DNA from: JABFXC01 sp035551575
GTDB lineage: Bacteria; Gemmatimonadota; Gemmatimonadetes; Gemmatimonadales; Gemmatimonadaceae
Length of the DNA stretch: 21,856 bases
Direction: 5' to 3'
NCBI GenBank assembly: GCA_035551575.1
Contig: DASZNJ010000099.1
Location: forward strand, 1 to 21,856
Below, in pieces: positions 1-7,417 of the stretch (positions are counted from its first letter, which is position 1; every line of letters starts with the position of its first letter). A model generated the notes under the pieces. The model was given only the letters and a program-made list of their open reading frames with translations, was not told the origin of the DNA and made no database searches. The translations under genes were made by a program, and so were the position numbers.

Positions 1-94
1 TTTCGAGACTTCCATTTCCAGTGCCGTTTCGAGACTTCCATTTCCCAGTGCCGTTTCGAGACTTCCATTCCCAGTGCCGTTTCGAGACTTCCAC
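1..94. repeat. 26-27 bp tandem repeat, about 3.6 copies, open at left edge
   Basis: Three full units begin at 1, 27 and 54 and a partial fourth spans 80-94. Each begins TTTCGAGACTTCCA and ends CAGTGCCG. Unit lengths are 26, 27 and 26 bp; the middle copy has one extra base in the T/C tract. There are no spacers, so this is not a CRISPR array. Six-frame reading gives only low-complexity peptide, and the array ends about 46 bp before the desulfurase start. The array may continue to the left, outside the window. Function is unknown; it could be a minisatellite-like locus or a set of regulatory sites. Confidence 0.9.
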
Positions 95-129
95 CCACCA
101 AGCCGTTCTCCCAACCCCCGCAAAACACC

Positions 130-135
130 TATATT
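130..135 (+). promoter_or_regulatory. Candidate -10 element (TATATT) for the desulfurase-mnmA operon
   Basis: TATATT is the only AT-rich hexamer near the gene start and lies five bases plus one T before the ATG at 141. A transcript initiated from it would start at or within a base or two of the ATG, giving a leaderless mRNA. This fits the absence of any Shine-Dalgarno sequence upstream of the ATG. No convincing -35 box was seen at 16-18 bp spacing, so the call is tentative. Confidence 0.4.
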
Positions 136-140
136 TCGGC

Positions 141-1322
141 ATGCGCATCTACCTCGATCACGCCGCCACGACCCCGGTCCGCCCGGCTGTTCTCGACGCG
201 ATGCTCCCTTATCTCGCGGAGCGCTTCGGGAACCCGTCGAGCACCCATCGGTGGGGACGGGAGGCGCGCGTCGCGCTCGACGAGGCGCGGGAGCGCGTGG
301 CGGCGACGATCGGCGCGCGACCGGATGAGATCTGCTTCACGTCCGGCGGGACCGAGGCCGACAACCTGGCGATCCTCGGCTGCTGGCATCACCTCCGTCA
401 CGAGCGGCCGGCGGTGGTCACCAGTCCCTTCGAGCACAAGGCGGTGCTGGCGACGGTGCACGAGGTCGCGCACGAAGGGGGGGAGGAGCGCCTCGCCCGT
501 GTGACGAGCGGGGGGCTCGTCGACGTCGAGGACGTCGGCCGCCTCGTCGACCATCGCGTCGCGCTGGTGTCGATCATGTGGGTGAACAACGAGATCGGCA
601 CGATCCAGGACGTCCCCGCGATCGGCGCGATCGCCCGCGAGCGCGGCGCGCTCATGCACACCGACGCGGTGCAGGCGTTCGGCAAGCTGCCGATCGACGT
701 GAAGACGCTCCCGGTGGACCTGCTGTCGATCTCCGGGCACAAGGTCGGGGCACCGAAGGGGATCGGGGCGATGTACGTGCGACGCGGCGTGCAGATCGAG
801 CCGCTCTTCCACGGCGGCTCGCAGGATCGCGGGCGCCGTCCCGGCACCGAGAACGTCGCCTTCGCGGTCGGCTTCGCGACCGCGGCCGAGCTGGTCGTCG
901 CCGAGCGAGAGCGCGAGTGCGAGCGGTTGGGCGCGCTGCGCGACGAGCTGCAGCGGGCGATCGTCGCGGCGATTCCCGACGTCATCGTGCACGGCGCGGG
1001 CGCACCGCGGGTCAATCACATCCTCTCCCTCTCGATCCCCGGGATCGACGCCGAGTCGCTGCTGATGGCGCTCGACCTCGAGGGGATCGCCTGCTCGGCG
1101 GGCTCCGCCTGCCAGAGCGGGAGCGTCGCGCCGTCGCACGTCCTCTCGGCGATGGGGGTCCGTCCCGACCTCGGCAGCTCGGCGATCCGCATGTCGTTAG
1201 GCAGCCTGACGACCCCGGAGGCGATCCGCCACGTCGCGCAGCGCTTCCCCGCCCTCGTCGACAAGTCGCGCGACTACTCGTCGACGCCGAACCTGTCCTC
1301 CGCCATGCGCGGCGCCGCCTGA
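141..1322 (+). CDS. iscS: Cysteine desulfurase (IscS/NifS family, PLP enzyme)
   Basis: Takes sulfur from L-cysteine as a protein persulfide and passes it to acceptors; the likely partner here is MnmA, encoded two bases downstream. The 393-aa product starts MRIYLDHAATTP, the usual family N-terminus, so the ATG at 141 is chosen over an in-frame upstream ATG that would translate the tandem repeat. Visible motifs are TSGGTEADN (cofactor phosphate region), the stacking His in FEHKAV (H99), the PLP lysine in SGHK (K201), and the catalytic-loop cysteine in GSACQSG (C324), which aligns with the IscS active site. A second cysteine, C318, lies six residues before it. No iscU, iscA or hesB neighbours are seen. 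Pairing with mnmA recalls the dedicated Bacillus YrvO-MnmA arrangement, so this may be a tRNA-thiolation desulfurase rather than the general Fe-S one. Family call is secure; exact subtype is inferred. Confidence 0.93.
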   Translation: MRIYLDHAATTPVRPAVLDAMLPYLAERFGNPSSTHRWGREARVALDEARERVAATIGARPDEICFTSGGTEADNLAILGCWHHLRHERPAVVTSPFEHKAVLATVHEVAHEGGEERLARVTSGGLVDVEDVGRLVDHRVALVSIMWVNNEIGTIQDVPAIGAIARERGALMHTDAVQAFGKLPIDVKTLPVDLLSISGHKVGAPKGIGAMYVRRGVQIEPLFHGGSQDRGRRPGTENVAFAVGFATAAELVVAERERECERLGALRDELQRAIVAAIPDVIVHGAGAPRVNHILSLSIPGIDAESLLMALDLEGIACSAGSACQSGSVAPSHVLSAMGVRPDLGSSAIRMSLGSLTTPEAIRHVAQRFPALVDKSRDYSSTPNLSSAMRGAA

Positions 1323-1324
1323 CC

Positions 1325-2419
1325 GTGCGCGGGGCGCGGGTGCTGGTCGCGATGAGCGGCGGGGTCGATTCGTCGGTCACCGCCGGGCTGCTCGTCGAGC
1401 AGGGGTACGAGGTCGTCGGGGCGACGATGAAGCTGTTCTGCCACGGCGACGAGGTCCCCGACCGCCCCTGCTGCTCGCTCGACTCGATCAACGACGCCCG
1501 CCGGGTCTGCGACACGTTAGGCATCCCGCACTACGTGCTCAACATGGAGAGCGCGTTCGGCCGCGACGTCGTCGACGACTTCGTCGCCGAGTACGCGCGC
1601 GGGCGGACGCCGATCCCCTGCGTGCGGTGCAACACCTTCACCAAGTTCCGCGACCTGGTGCACAGGGCCGACGCGATCGACGCGAAGTGGGTGGCGACCG
1701 GGCACTACGCGCGGATGGTGGGCGGCACGCTGCAGCGCGGGCTCGACCCGAACAAGGACCAGAGCTACTTCCTCTGGGGGATCGACCGCGCGGTGCTCTC
1801 GCGGCTGCTGCTCCCGATCGGCTGGCTCACCAAGGCCGAGACGCGCGAGCGGGCGCGCGCGATGGGGCTGCGCGTCGTCGCCGAGAAGGTGGAGAGCCAG
1901 GATATCTGCTTCGTCCCCGACGGCGATCACGCGCGCGTCGTCGCCGCGCGGCTGGGCAGCGGCGCGCCGGCGCTCGCGCGCGGAAACTTCATCCGGGCGA
2001 ACGGCGCGGTCGTCGGCGAGCACGACGGCTTCGTGCGCTACACCGTCGGCCAGCGCCGCGGGGTGCCGGGCGGCTTCGCGCAGCCGATGTTCGTCACCGA
2101 GATCCGCGCCGCGACCCGCGAGGTCGTCATCGGTCCGCGCGAGGAGCTGCTCGGCCGGGGAGTGATCGCCCGCGAGCTGCGCTGGCTGGTCGATGCACCG
2201 CGCGTCGGGGAGAAGGTCGAAGTGCAGGTCCGCCATCGCGCCGCGCCGGCGAGCGCAGAGATCGTGCGGATCGAGGGGGAGGAGATCGAGCTCGCCCTCG
2301 ACGAGCCGGTGGCGGCGATCGCCCCCGGGCAGTCGATGGTGCTCTATCGCGGAGACCTGGTGCTCGGAGGGGGCGTGATCGAGCGGGCGCGGCGGATGTT
2401 GCCGGTGCTCGCGGCGTAG
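1325..2419 (+). CDS. mnmA: tRNA-specific 2-thiouridylase MnmA
   Basis: Inserts sulfur at position 2 of the wobble uridine of Lys, Glu and Gln tRNAs, using ATP and a persulfide relay from a desulfurase. The 364-aa product reads MRGARVLVAMSGG from a GTG at 1325, two bases after the desulfurase stop. This start places the PP-loop SGGVDS at residues 11-16, as expected for the family. Both catalytic cysteines are present: C102 in the VRCN motif and C195 in SQDICF. C99 makes a CxxC with C102. The YTVGQRRG motif and a C-terminal beta-barrel follow. The near-zero gap implies co-transcription and probably coupled translation with the desulfurase. Length is normal for MnmA. Confidence 0.96.
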   Translation: MRGARVLVAMSGGVDSSVTAGLLVEQGYEVVGATMKLFCHGDEVPDRPCCSLDSINDARRVCDTLGIPHYVLNMESAFGRDVVDDFVAEYARGRTPIPCVRCNTFTKFRDLVHRADAIDAKWVATGHYARMVGGTLQRGLDPNKDQSYFLWGIDRAVLSRLLLPIGWLTKAETRERARAMGLRVVAEKVESQDICFVPDGDHARVVAARLGSGAPALARGNFIRANGAVVGEHDGFVRYTVGQRRGVPGGFAQPMFVTEIRAATREVVIGPREELLGRGVIARELRWLVDAPRVGEKVEVQVRHRAAPASAEIVRIEGEEIELALDEPVAAIAPGQSMVLYRGDLVLGGGVIERARRMLPVLAA

Positions 2420-2441
2420 AAATCCCGGCATCGGGGCGCCC

Positions 2442-2460
2442 TCCGCGCGCGATGCGCGGA
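2442..2460. terminator. GC hairpin after mnmA (weak terminator candidate)
   Basis: A perfect 7-bp inverted repeat, TCCGCGC and GCGCGGA, flanks the 5-nt loop GCGAT, 22 bases after the mnmA stop. No U-tract follows, so it is not a classical intrinsic terminator. It may only be mRNA structure between mnmA and the next + strand gene. The rest of the 83-bp gap shows nothing clear. Confidence 0.3.
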
Positions 2461-2502
2461 CCGCGTCCCGATCGTCATCACGGTGACCCGACAGGCACCA
2501 CG

Positions 2503-3483
2503 ATGACGAGCATCGAGATCCCGACGACGGCAGTCGAGCTGCGGACGACGAGCCCGCGCAGCGCCTTCGCAATGGCCGGGTGGCCATCCGTCCACTATGG
2601 CGCCCTGTTCGTCCTCGCCGGCACCGCGATCGGCGCCCGGGCGGTGTTCGGCAGCGCCAGCGGAATGCACGCTCCGCGCACCGTCGTGGTGGCGTGCGGT
2701 GCGATCTTCGCGCTCGCCGGGCTGTACGTCGCGGTGAACGGCGTCATCGACATCCGCCGCAAGCGCGCCGCCGCCGAGCGTGCCGCGTCGATGCCGGCCG
2801 AGCCGTGGTGGTGGGACTATCCGTGGCGCCCGGACGGAATCGGCAACGATACCCGCCGCGAGATCGCCAGGGCGTCAGGCTTTGCGCTCTTCTTCGTCAT
2901 CTTCCTCACCCCCTTCCACTGGGTCGGCTTCTTCTCGGAACACCCCGTCCCCCCATTCGCGATCGGGGCGCTGTTCTTCGACGTCGTCCTCGTCGGGGTG
3001 TTCGTCCGCGCGGCGCGCCTCGCGCTGATGCGCCGGCGCTACGGCGCCTCGTGGCTGCGGTTCAAGCGCTTCCCCTTCCACCCGGGAGAGCCGGTCGAGC
3101 TGAGCCTCGACGGGTACGGCGGACTCTCGGCGATGACGCAACTGACCGGCACGCTGCGCTGCGTCCAGGAACGGTATGAGACGCGTGGCAGCGGGCGGAA
3201 CCGCAGCACGAAGGTGGTCTGCTACGCCCTCTGGTCGGCGACGATGGTCGCCGAGCGCAACAGGGATGGCGGCTTCGACTTCGCCTTCGACGTTCCGGCC
3301 GGCGCGCCGGCGTCCGCCTTGGCCGAGCGTCCGGCGCGTTACTGGGAGCTCGCGGTGAAGAGCGACGACGTGCCCGGGGTGGACTACTCGGCGAGCTTCT
3401 ACGTGCCGGTGTACCAGCGCCGGCGTCAGGCACGGCGTACGTGGGGACCGCGTCCCGCGAACACCCGCAGTCCGTTCCCTTAG
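2503..3483 (+). CDS. Hypothetical membrane protein, four predicted TM segments and a C-terminal soluble domain
   Basis: I do not recognise this 326-aa protein with certainty. Four hydrophobic segments are visible, starting VHYGALFVLAGTA, VVVACGAIFALAG, GFALFFVIFLTPF and FAIGALFFDVVLV, in two hairpins separated by a basic, Trp-rich linker (EPWWWDYPWRP). The last third is soluble and beta-rich, running from PGEPVELSLDG to GVDYSASFYVPVYQ. The layout loosely resembles DUF3592-type proteins, but that is an impression, not a match. The start is uncertain: ATG 2503 gives a short soluble N-terminus, and an in-frame ATG at 2452 would add 17 residues. No good Shine-Dalgarno is seen at either. It follows mnmA on the same strand after 83 bp. 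Its TAG overlaps the TAA of the convergent GH2 gene. Confidence 0.75.
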   Translation: MTSIEIPTTAVELRTTSPRSAFAMAGWPSVHYGALFVLAGTAIGARAVFGSASGMHAPRTVVVACGAIFALAGLYVAVNGVIDIRRKRAAAERAASMPAEPWWWDYPWRPDGIGNDTRREIARASGFALFFVIFLTPFHWVGFFSEHPVPPFAIGALFFDVVLVGVFVRAARLALMRRRYGASWLRFKRFPFHPGEPVELSLDGYGGLSAMTQLTGTLRCVQERYETRGSGRNRSTKVVCYALWSATMVAERNRDGGFDFAFDVPAGAPASALAERPARYWELAVKSDDVPGVDYSASFYVPVYQRRRQARRTWGPRPANTRSPFP

Positions 3484-6338
3484 CGCGTGACCAGCACCAC
3501 CGTCGGGTCGAGCGGGTAGCGGCCGAACTGCGCGCCGTAGATCGCCAGCCCGCCCGGCAGCGCGTCGCTCACCTCGAGCCGGATCACGAGTGAGCCGCTC
3601 GACGCCGCCCTCGCCAGCGCCGCGCGCGGGATCGCGACGCGAAGCAGCTCGCCGTAGGACCCGGCCTCGTGCAGGTGATGGTCGCGCGCCTGGGCATGCC
3701 AGGAGAGGATGCCCCGGCTGTCGGCCGGATCGTCGGCGAGCTCGCGCATCGCCGCGACTTCGCCGTTCACCCGGATCGTCACCGCGCTCGGAAACCTCGT
3801 CGCGTCGGTCATCGGGTACGCGTTAGGGTTGGCGCTCGGGTCGTGCAGCCCCTTTCCGCGCATGTAGTCCCCTTCCGCGGCGGCGGTCGAGTCGCGGTCC
3901 TTCCCGAACAGCTGCTTCGCCGATGCCTCGACGAGGAACGTCGCCTCCGACACGCTCGCCGCGCTGACGCCGCGCGGCCAGGGGAAGACGTACTCGAAGA
4001 AGCCCGACCCCGCCCCATCGACCTTCTTTCCACCCATCACCTTCCACGTCTTCAGCGACCAGCGGGCGTCGCGATAGGCGTCAGCGGCGACCCGGACGAC
4101 GCGCGCGCCCCGGCCGTCGGCGAGCGTCATCGTCGCCGGGACTTCCCCGCTGACGACGTACGTCGCGAAGTTGCGCTGCAGCACCGTCCCGGCGCGATCC
4201 TCGAGGCGGACCGCCAGGATCGCGACCGCCGGGCCGTCAGGCATCGTCACCGCCAGCGGGGCGAGTGCCTGCGACATCCACGGCCGATACGGGATCCGCA
4301 CCACCGACGAGTCGTACACCCGCCGCTCGCCCAACGCGTTCCAGCCGTGGAGCTGCGCGCGGAGGACCAGGCTGTCGCCGTGCGCCGTGCTCCCGGTCAT
4401 GAACGACGCCCAGAGCGGCACGGTCACGCGCGATCGCGGGGCCACGGTCCGGCTCATCGCCGTGTCCACCGCGATGTAGAAGGGCGCGTGCAGGTCGCGC
4501 AGCGTCATCCCCGGCACCAGTGCGCCGAGCCCGGTTTCCTTTTCCGAGCGGTCGAAGCGCCAGTAGCCGTTCCACTCGTTGATCACGTCATGATGCTCGG
4601 TGTACAGCCACCCCGCGACCCGCGGATGCCGGCGGAAGGCGTTCACGGCGAGGTGATAGTCCCAGCTCCAATCGACGTCGCCGGTGCTCCCCTCGTAGCC
4701 CCAGACGTTCCCGAATTCCGAGTTGATGTTCGGCTGCCGCGCCTGCACGTACCCTTTTTCGAAGTTCCACGGCGAGCCGGGCTTCGTGCTGTCGCTGATG
4801 ACGTCGAGATGGTGCTCCCACTGCCACCCCGCGAGATAGGAGTGCCAGGAGTTGATGTCCGTCTCGACGTGCCCGCGCCCGCAGCACGGCGAGTTGTCCT
4901 CGACCAGCCGCGTGGAGTCGAGCGACTTCGCCAGCTGCACCGAGGCCGCGACGCGTCGCTGGGTTTCCGGCTCGTAGCTCTCCTTGCCACCCTTCCGCGT
5001 GATCAGCCCCCACGCCTCGTTGAACGGGATCCACGCGAAGATCGACGGATGGTTGTAGTCGCGCCTGATCATCCCGCGCATCGCGTAGTCATGTTCAGCG
5101 AACATCGCCGAGTCGGGTGGCCCCCATGAATTGGGGACGTCGGCCATGATCAGCACCCCGAGCCGGTCGGCCCAGTAGAGCTTGCGCGGCGTCTCGATCT
5201 TCACGTGCTCGCGCAGCCCGTTGAGCCCGATCTGCCGCGCGCGAAGGATCTCGTTGCGCGTGAAGCTGTCGCTCGGGAAGGTGTAGAATCCCTCGGGGTG
5301 GTACGCCTGGTCGAGGGCGAGCTGCAGGTAGACCGGCTTTCCGTTGAGCGCGATGTACGAGTCGGTGCTCCCCGGCCGCGCGACCACGGAGATCGAGCGC
5401 ATCCCGAAGTAGCTGTCCACGCGATCCTCGACGAGACCGGGCGCACTCACCGTCAGCGTCACCTCGTAGAGGTACGGGTCCTCGAGCGACCAGAGGCGCG
5501 CACCGGGGAGCGGCACGTCGAAGCGGGCGACGCTCTCGCCGGCGCGGATGACCCGCGTCACCACCGGCCGCGGCGACTCGGCGCCGCGATACGAGAACCG
5601 GAGCGCGAGGCCGCGCGGCGCCGGCTCGCGCAGCGTCGCCTCGACGGTCAGGCGCGACTTCGTGATGTCCGGCGTGAAGTGAACGGTCTCCAGCGGCGCG
5701 CTCCCGCGCGCCTCGAGGTAGATCGTCTGCCAGATCCCGCGCGCCTTCCCGTAGCCCTGCTTCCCCTCGAGCTGGAACGGATGCGCGGTGTCGTCGACGC
5801 GCAGCGTCAGGCGCTGCGTGGTGCCCGGCTTCGCGTCAGGCAGCTCGAAGCTGAATGGCGTGTACCCGCCCTGGTGGTCGCCGAGCTTCGTGCCGTCGAG
5901 CCAGGCGGAGGTGCGCCAGTCCGATGCGCCGACGACGAGGAAGACGCGCTTCCCCCGCCAGTCCGCGGGAATCGTGATCGTTCGCGAGTACCAGCCGATG
6001 TCCGCGCTGTCGGGGACGCCGGAGAGCGGCGAGCCCCAGGAGTAGGGGACGAGGATCGACCGCGGCGAAGTGAGAGCGGCGTCGAACCAGCGGGCACTCT
6101 CGCCGCTGTTCCGCGGGTCGAAGGCGAACTGCCATCGGCCGTTCAGGTTCAGCCAGTCGGCGCGCGCGAAATCGGGGCGCGGCTGCTCGGGGAGCGGGAT
6201 CGAGTCGGGCGCCGCCGCCGGCGCGCGATCCTGCGCGCGATCCTGCGCGCCTGACGGCGCCGCGAACAGCGCAGAGACCAGGGCGAGCGTCGCGAACGGG
6301 TACGCGGCGCGCATGCGAGGTGCGGACGGTCTGTTCAT
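3480..6338 (-). CDS. Secreted GH2-family glycoside hydrolase (beta-galactosidase-like)
   Basis: The 952-aa product has a Sec-type signal peptide (about residues 9-31, cleavage near PSGAQ). An N-terminal sugar-binding jelly-roll (about 60-215), an immunoglobulin-like sandwich (about 220-320) and a TIM barrel (about 325-640) follow. The remaining 300 residues look like further beta-sandwich. The GH2 acid/base is E441 in WIPFNEAWG and the candidate nucleophile is E541 in NINSEFGNVWG. The start codon overlaps the stop of the upstream GH43 gene as ATGA, which fixes ATG 6338 and implies coupled translation. There is no lipobox, unlike the other enzymes of the locus, so it is probably periplasmic or secreted. 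Substrate is not readable from sequence: galactosidase activity on arabinogalactan or rhamnogalacturonan side chains is a fair guess, and arabinopyranosidase or glucuronidase are alternatives. A QDRA-QDRA duplication follows the signal peptide. Confidence 0.9.
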   Translation of the reverse strand: MNRPSAPRMRAAYPFATLALVSALFAAPSGAQDRAQDRAPAAAPDSIPLPEQPRPDFARADWLNLNGRWQFAFDPRNSGESARWFDAALTSPRSILVPYSWGSPLSGVPDSADIGWYSRTITIPADWRGKRVFLVVGASDWRTSAWLDGTKLGDHQGGYTPFSFELPDAKPGTTQRLTLRVDDTAHPFQLEGKQGYGKARGIWQTIYLEARGSAPLETVHFTPDITKSRLTVEATLREPAPRGLALRFSYRGAESPRPVVTRVIRAGESVARFDVPLPGARLWSLEDPYLYEVTLTVSAPGLVEDRVDSYFGMRSISVVARPGSTDSYIALNGKPVYLQLALDQAYHPEGFYTFPSDSFTRNEILRARQIGLNGLREHVKIETPRKLYWADRLGVLIMADVPNSWGPPDSAMFAEHDYAMRGMIRRDYNHPSIFAWIPFNEAWGLITRKGGKESYEPETQRRVAASVQLAKSLDSTRLVEDNSPCCGRGHVETDINSWHSYLAGWQWEHHLDVISDSTKPGSPWNFEKGYVQARQPNINSEFGNVWGYEGSTGDVDWSWDYHLAVNAFRRHPRVAGWLYTEHHDVINEWNGYWRFDRSEKETGLGALVPGMTLRDLHAPFYIAVDTAMSRTVAPRSRVTVPLWASFMTGSTAHGDSLVLRAQLHGWNALGERRVYDSSVVRIPYRPWMSQALAPLAVTMPDGPAVAILAVRLEDRAGTVLQRNFATYVVSGEVPATMTLADGRGARVVRVAADAYRDARWSLKTWKVMGGKKVDGAGSGFFEYVFPWPRGVSAASVSEATFLVEASAKQLFGKDRDSTAAAEGDYMRGKGLHDPSANPNAYPMTDATRFPSAVTIRVNGEVAAMRELADDPADSRGILSWHAQARDHHLHEAGSYGELLRVAIPRAALARAASSGSLVIRLEVSDALPGGLAIYGAQFGRYPLDPTVVLVTR
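6221..6250. repeat. 12-bp in-frame tandem duplication inside the GH2 gene
   Basis: The unit GCGCGCGATCCT occurs twice in tandem (6221-6232 and 6233-6244) and a third partial copy follows. It encodes the duplicated QDRA residues just after the predicted signal-peptide cleavage site. Because 12 bp is in frame, copy-number change would alter only a linker. Confidence 0.75.
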
Positions 6339-7417
6339 CGATCCGGGGATTCCTGGATTTCGCCCGAGGGCTTCGCCAACGGGATGCCGCTCGGGATGGG
6401 ATGGCCGAGCTGCGGCGAACCGTCGGCGTCCCAGGTGAACTGCTGTGCGCGCACGGTGCGGAAGCCCGCCGGCGTCCCATCGGCGAACGGAACGTCGCGC
6501 GCGTGGTACACGATCCAGCTCTCGCGGCCGTCCGGGCTCGTCGTGAAGCTGTTGTGCCCGGGGGTGAAGACCTTCCCGTCGCTCCCCTCGTACGGAGCGA
6601 AGATCGGGTCGCGCCGCTTCGTCCACGCCGCGGGATCGAGCGGATCGCTGCCGGTGAGGGTGAGGAGGCCGAGATAGTAGTGCGGCGTCGCGGTGTGCCC
6701 TGCCGAATAGACGATGAAGACGCGTCCATCGTGGATGAGCGCTTCCGGCGCCTCGACCCAGTAGCCGGTTCCCTTCACCCAGCTGCCATTGGTGAAGCGC
6801 CACTCGTGCTCCCATTCCTCGCTGCCGCGGATGATCTGCACCCCCGGTGCGCTGACGCGTGTCGGGTCGCTCATCGGCGCGATGAACACGCCGCCTGCGC
6901 AGTACATGAAGTAGAGCCGGCCGTCAGGCATCTCGAGCACCGATCCGTCGATCGCGTAATGCTCGAACGCCGGGTCGACACGCACCGGTGCGTCGTACGC
7001 GCCCTGCGGGTCATCGGTCTTCGCGGCGAGCACGTAGTGCCGGTGATTCGCGTCGACGCCATCGGACGCGGTGAAGTAGAGATACCAGCGCCCGCGGATC
7101 CGGTGCAGCTCCGGCGCCCAGATCTGCCGGCTGAGCGGACCGTCAGGCGGTGCCTGCCAGACGCGCACCTTCGTCCCCGAGTCGAGCCCCGTCAGGGTGC
7201 GCGACTTCCAGACCGAGAGCCCGGAATCGGGGGCGAGCGTCGCCGTGAAGAAGTAGTCGTCGCCGGCGCGGATCACCCATGGATCGCCGGCCGCCTGCGA
7301 GCGGACGATCGGGTTGGTGAACGTCGCGGGCGCGACTCTGCGCGCGTGGGACGCGCAACCCGCGGCGAGCAGCGCCGTCGCCGCCGGAAGCAACCGCCGC
7401 GCGGCGCGGCCTCTCAC
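6335..7417 (-). CDS. GH43-family lipoprotein (exo-arabinofuranosidase-like), copy 2
   Basis: The 360-aa product begins with a basic n-region and hydrophobic stretch ending in the lipobox LAAGC (C21), so it should be a lipoprotein. The five-bladed propeller of GH43 follows, with all three catalytic acids visible: D45 in GDPWVIR (base), D157 in YAIDGSV (pKa modulator) and E222 in WVEAPEAL (acid). WAPELHRI and TPGHNSFTTSPDG are typical of the arabinanase/exo-arabinofuranosidase branch, resembling subfamily 26; that assignment is from memory. The start is a GTG overlapping the stop of the upstream GH43 gene as GTGA. It is chosen because it gives a complete lipoprotein signal. The gene ends in an ATGA overlap with the GH2 gene, so three enzymes form one translationally linked unit. 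Confidence 0.9.
   Translation of the reverse strand: MRGRAARRLLPAATALLAAGCASHARRVAPATFTNPIVRSQAAGDPWVIRAGDDYFFTATLAPDSGLSVWKSRTLTGLDSGTKVRVWQAPPDGPLSRQIWAPELHRIRGRWYLYFTASDGVDANHRHYVLAAKTDDPQGAYDAPVRVDPAFEHYAIDGSVLEMPDGRLYFMYCAGGVFIAPMSDPTRVSAPGVQIIRGSEEWEHEWRFTNGSWVKGTGYWVEAPEALIHDGRVFIVYSAGHTATPHYYLGLLTLTGSDPLDPAAWTKRRDPIFAPYEGSDGKVFTPGHNSFTTSPDGRESWIVYHARDVPFADGTPAGFRTVRAQQFTWDADGSPQLGHPIPSGIPLAKPSGEIQESPDR

Noticed and set aside
1..94. Possible CRISPR array
   Set aside because: Units abut directly with no spacers of variable sequence.
129..1139. Long open frame on the minus strand opposite the desulfurase
   Set aside because: Arg/Asp/Ala-rich shadow frame of a GC-rich gene. The + strand frame has every catalytic residue of the family.
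3669..5129. Long + strand open frame inside the GH2 gene
   Set aside because: Antisense shadow with biased Arg/Pro/Val composition and no domain pattern. The minus frame carries the GH2 catalytic motifs.
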